From contig JADBYZ010000011.1 of assembly GCA_020402745.1 (NCBI GenBank), positions 1 through 64,000 of the forward strand: a stretch of DNA of 64,000 nucleotides, read 5' to 3'. Source of the stretch: Phenylobacterium sp. Its GTDB lineage: Bacteria; Pseudomonadota; Alphaproteobacteria; Caulobacterales; Caulobacteraceae. The position numbers were made by a program, and so were the translations under genes. Of the stretch, positions 62,672-64,000 are shown piece by piece. Under the pieces are notes generated by a model. The model did no database searches. It saw only the letters and a list, made by a program, of their open reading frames with translations, and had not been told where the DNA came from. The first letter of the stretch is position 1, and every line of letters starts with the position of its first letter.

Positions 62672-64000
62672 GCCCGCCCGCCGCGCCGCCGCCAGCGCCA
62701 GGCCAGCAACCCGGCGCCGCCGAGGACCAGGGCCAGGGCGCCGATTGCCCCGGCCAGGGTCGGCAATTGCCGGACGAGGACGTTGGCCGTGAGCTGCTTC
62801 TGGGTGTTGTAGTCCGGGGGCAGGGGCGCCACCCCGACCCGCGCCTCATAGGCGGCGTAATCGGCCAGCATGGCCTTGAGCCTCCCGGGGTCGGCGGTGG
62901 AAAGATCGCGGGTCTCGCCGGGATCCCGGACGATGTCGTACAAACGCCAGCGGCCGTCGCCGAGGGGAGGCATGTCGCGGACGATCTTGAAGTCGCCCCG
63001 GTAGAGGGCGGCGTTACCGGAGACCTCAATCCCCAGGGGGCTGTCTGGCCCGCGGACAGGCTCCGCCCCCCCCTCCAGGCGGGGTCTGAGGCTCACACCG
63101 TCCATGGCCGGGGCCCCCGGGGTCGGGCGAGCGCCGGCGAAGTCGGCCAGGGTCGGTGTGACGTCGGTCACAAAGGTCAGTCCGTCAATGCGCCGACCGG
63201 CGGCTACCCCCGGGCCGGATACGATCAGGGGCGCGCGGATCCCGCCCTCGGAGACATAGAACTTGTAGCGTCGACCGGGCGCGGCCAGGGCCTCGGCCCA
63301 TTCCGGCCCGACATAGTTCAGGCTGCCGGGCCCGCCCAGGCCCTCAAGCCGCCAGCTGTAGCCGTTGAGCCGCATCCACAGCCCCATGCCCCTCTGGTGG
63401 ACCGGGTCGCTCGGCTCGGGGCCATTGTCGGAGGTCACCACGAAGAGGGTGTTGTCGAGCTCGCCCCGGGCCTCCAGACGCTGCATCAGCCGGCCGATGG
63501 CGGCGTCCGCCGCCTCGATCATCCCGGCGTAGACCTCCATGGAGCGGGCCGCCATCCGGCGTTCGTCCGCCGGCAGGGCGTCCCAGTCCCGGGCGTCCGG
63601 AGAGAAACCGTCGACGGCGGCGCCCTCTGGCAGAAGACCCAGTCGCCGGGCCCTTTCGGCCCGAGCCTGGCGGAGGGCCTCCCAGCCGCCGTCGAACCGG
63701 CCGCGATAGCCGTCGGAATAGCGGGCGGGCGCCTGGACCGGGATGTGCACCGCCTGCAGGGCGAGGTAGGCGAAGAAGGGCGCCCGTCCGGCGGGGGCAT
63801 CATTGATGTAGCGGGTCAGCCGGTCCACCAGCATGTCCGACGAGTAGAAGGACCCCGGCATCTTCGTCGGGCGGCCATCCTCGTACCAGGGCGCATGGGT
63901 GTAATAGGGCATGTAGGAGCGCGGCGCCCAGTTGTCGGCGCCCGAGGCGTCCAGGGCGAGGGAGCGGTCGAAGCCCTGTCCGTCAGGAAGTTCGCCTGGC
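62668..64000 (-). CDS. Sulfatase (arylsulfatase type), C-terminal part, runs off the edge
   Basis: At least 443 residues; the reading frame is open to 64000, so the formylglycine active-site Cys/Ser motif lies outside the window. Visible are ADNWAPRSYMPYYTHAPWYE, DRLTRYIND, FAYLALQAVHIPVQAP, VTSDNGPE (metal ligands), and SEGGIRAPLIVSGPG. It hydrolyses sulfate esters, normally in the periplasm. The C-terminus adds a hydrophobic helix (LAGAIGALALVLGGAGLLAW) and a basic tail, so it is probably membrane-anchored. Coupled to the GST-like gene. Confidence 0.92.
   Translation of the reverse strand, partial: PGELPDGQGFDRSLALDASGADNWAPRSYMPYYTHAPWYEDGRPTKMPGSFYSSDMLVDRLTRYINDAPAGRAPFFAYLALQAVHIPVQAPARYSDGYRGRFDGGWEALRQARAERARRLGLLPEGAAVDGFSPDARDWDALPADERRMAARSMEVYAGMIEAADAAIGRLMQRLEARGELDNTLFVVTSDNGPEPSDPVHQRGMGLWMRLNGYSWRLEGLGGPGSLNYVGPEWAEALAAPGRRYKFYVSEGGIRAPLIVSGPGVAAGRRIDGLTFVTDVTPTLADFAGARPTPGAPAMDGVSLRPRLEGGAEPVRGPDSPLGIEVSGNAALYRGDFKIVRDMPPLGDGRWRLYDIVRDPGETRDLSTADPGRLKAMLADYAAYEARVGVAPLPPDYNTQKQLTANVLVRQLPTLAGAIGALALVLGGAGLLAWRWRRRGGRA

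Overview
The window is GC-rich, densely coded DNA from an alphaproteobacterium, most likely a member of the Caulobacterales (Caulobacter/Phenylobacterium type). The best taxonomic marker is a block at 44.4-47.5 kb: a DUF1192 gene, a DUF1465 gene recognisable as rcdA (regulator of CtrA degradation), rpmE and an ABC exporter. Three large TonB-dependent receptors, Tat-exported hydrolases and an OpgH glucosyltransferase fit the same group. The genus is inference; no rRNA or tRNA gene is present.

From 0 to about 44 kb the window is an accessory catabolic region rich in acyl-CoA chemistry. It holds three acyl-CoA dehydrogenases (two adjacent and probably forming one heteromeric enzyme), four intact crotonases plus one fragment, two family III CoA-transferases, a thiolase, a MaoC-type hydratase, a dienoyl-CoA-reductase-like flavoenzyme, a Baeyer-Villiger-type monooxygenase, two SDRs, two MDR reductases, a nitronate monooxygenase, an amidase and an amidohydrolase. 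Transport genes are two TonB receptors with matching promoters and terminators, two GPH-family permeases (one broken by a stop codon) and a heterodimeric ABC exporter. Regulation may be by an unusual two-domain TetR protein. The set would suit uptake, ring opening and beta-oxidation of a hydrophobic, probably alicyclic carboxylic acid or ketone; the substrate is not known.

This region also shows decay and rearrangement. There is a 225-bp direct repeat on either side of a PhoX phosphatase gene, with one copy fused to the tail of a MaoC gene. There is also a frameshifted hot-dog gene, a truncated crotonase and the permease with an internal TAA.

From 44 to 64 kb the content is more ordinary: cell-cycle gene rcdA, rpmE, MsbA-like exporter, GDPD phosphodiesterase, inositol monophosphatase, thiE, opgH, an acyltransferase/DUF998 pair, a VOC protein, then a TonB receptor with an NTF2-like protein and a Fes-like esterase, an AcuI-type reductase, DoxX, DUF3429, a GST and a sulfatase that runs off the right edge. 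Sites include a small entericidin gene with its terminator, two large palindromic elements at 5.2 kb, several hairpins, and a tandem repeat with two GANTC sites upstream of rcdA.
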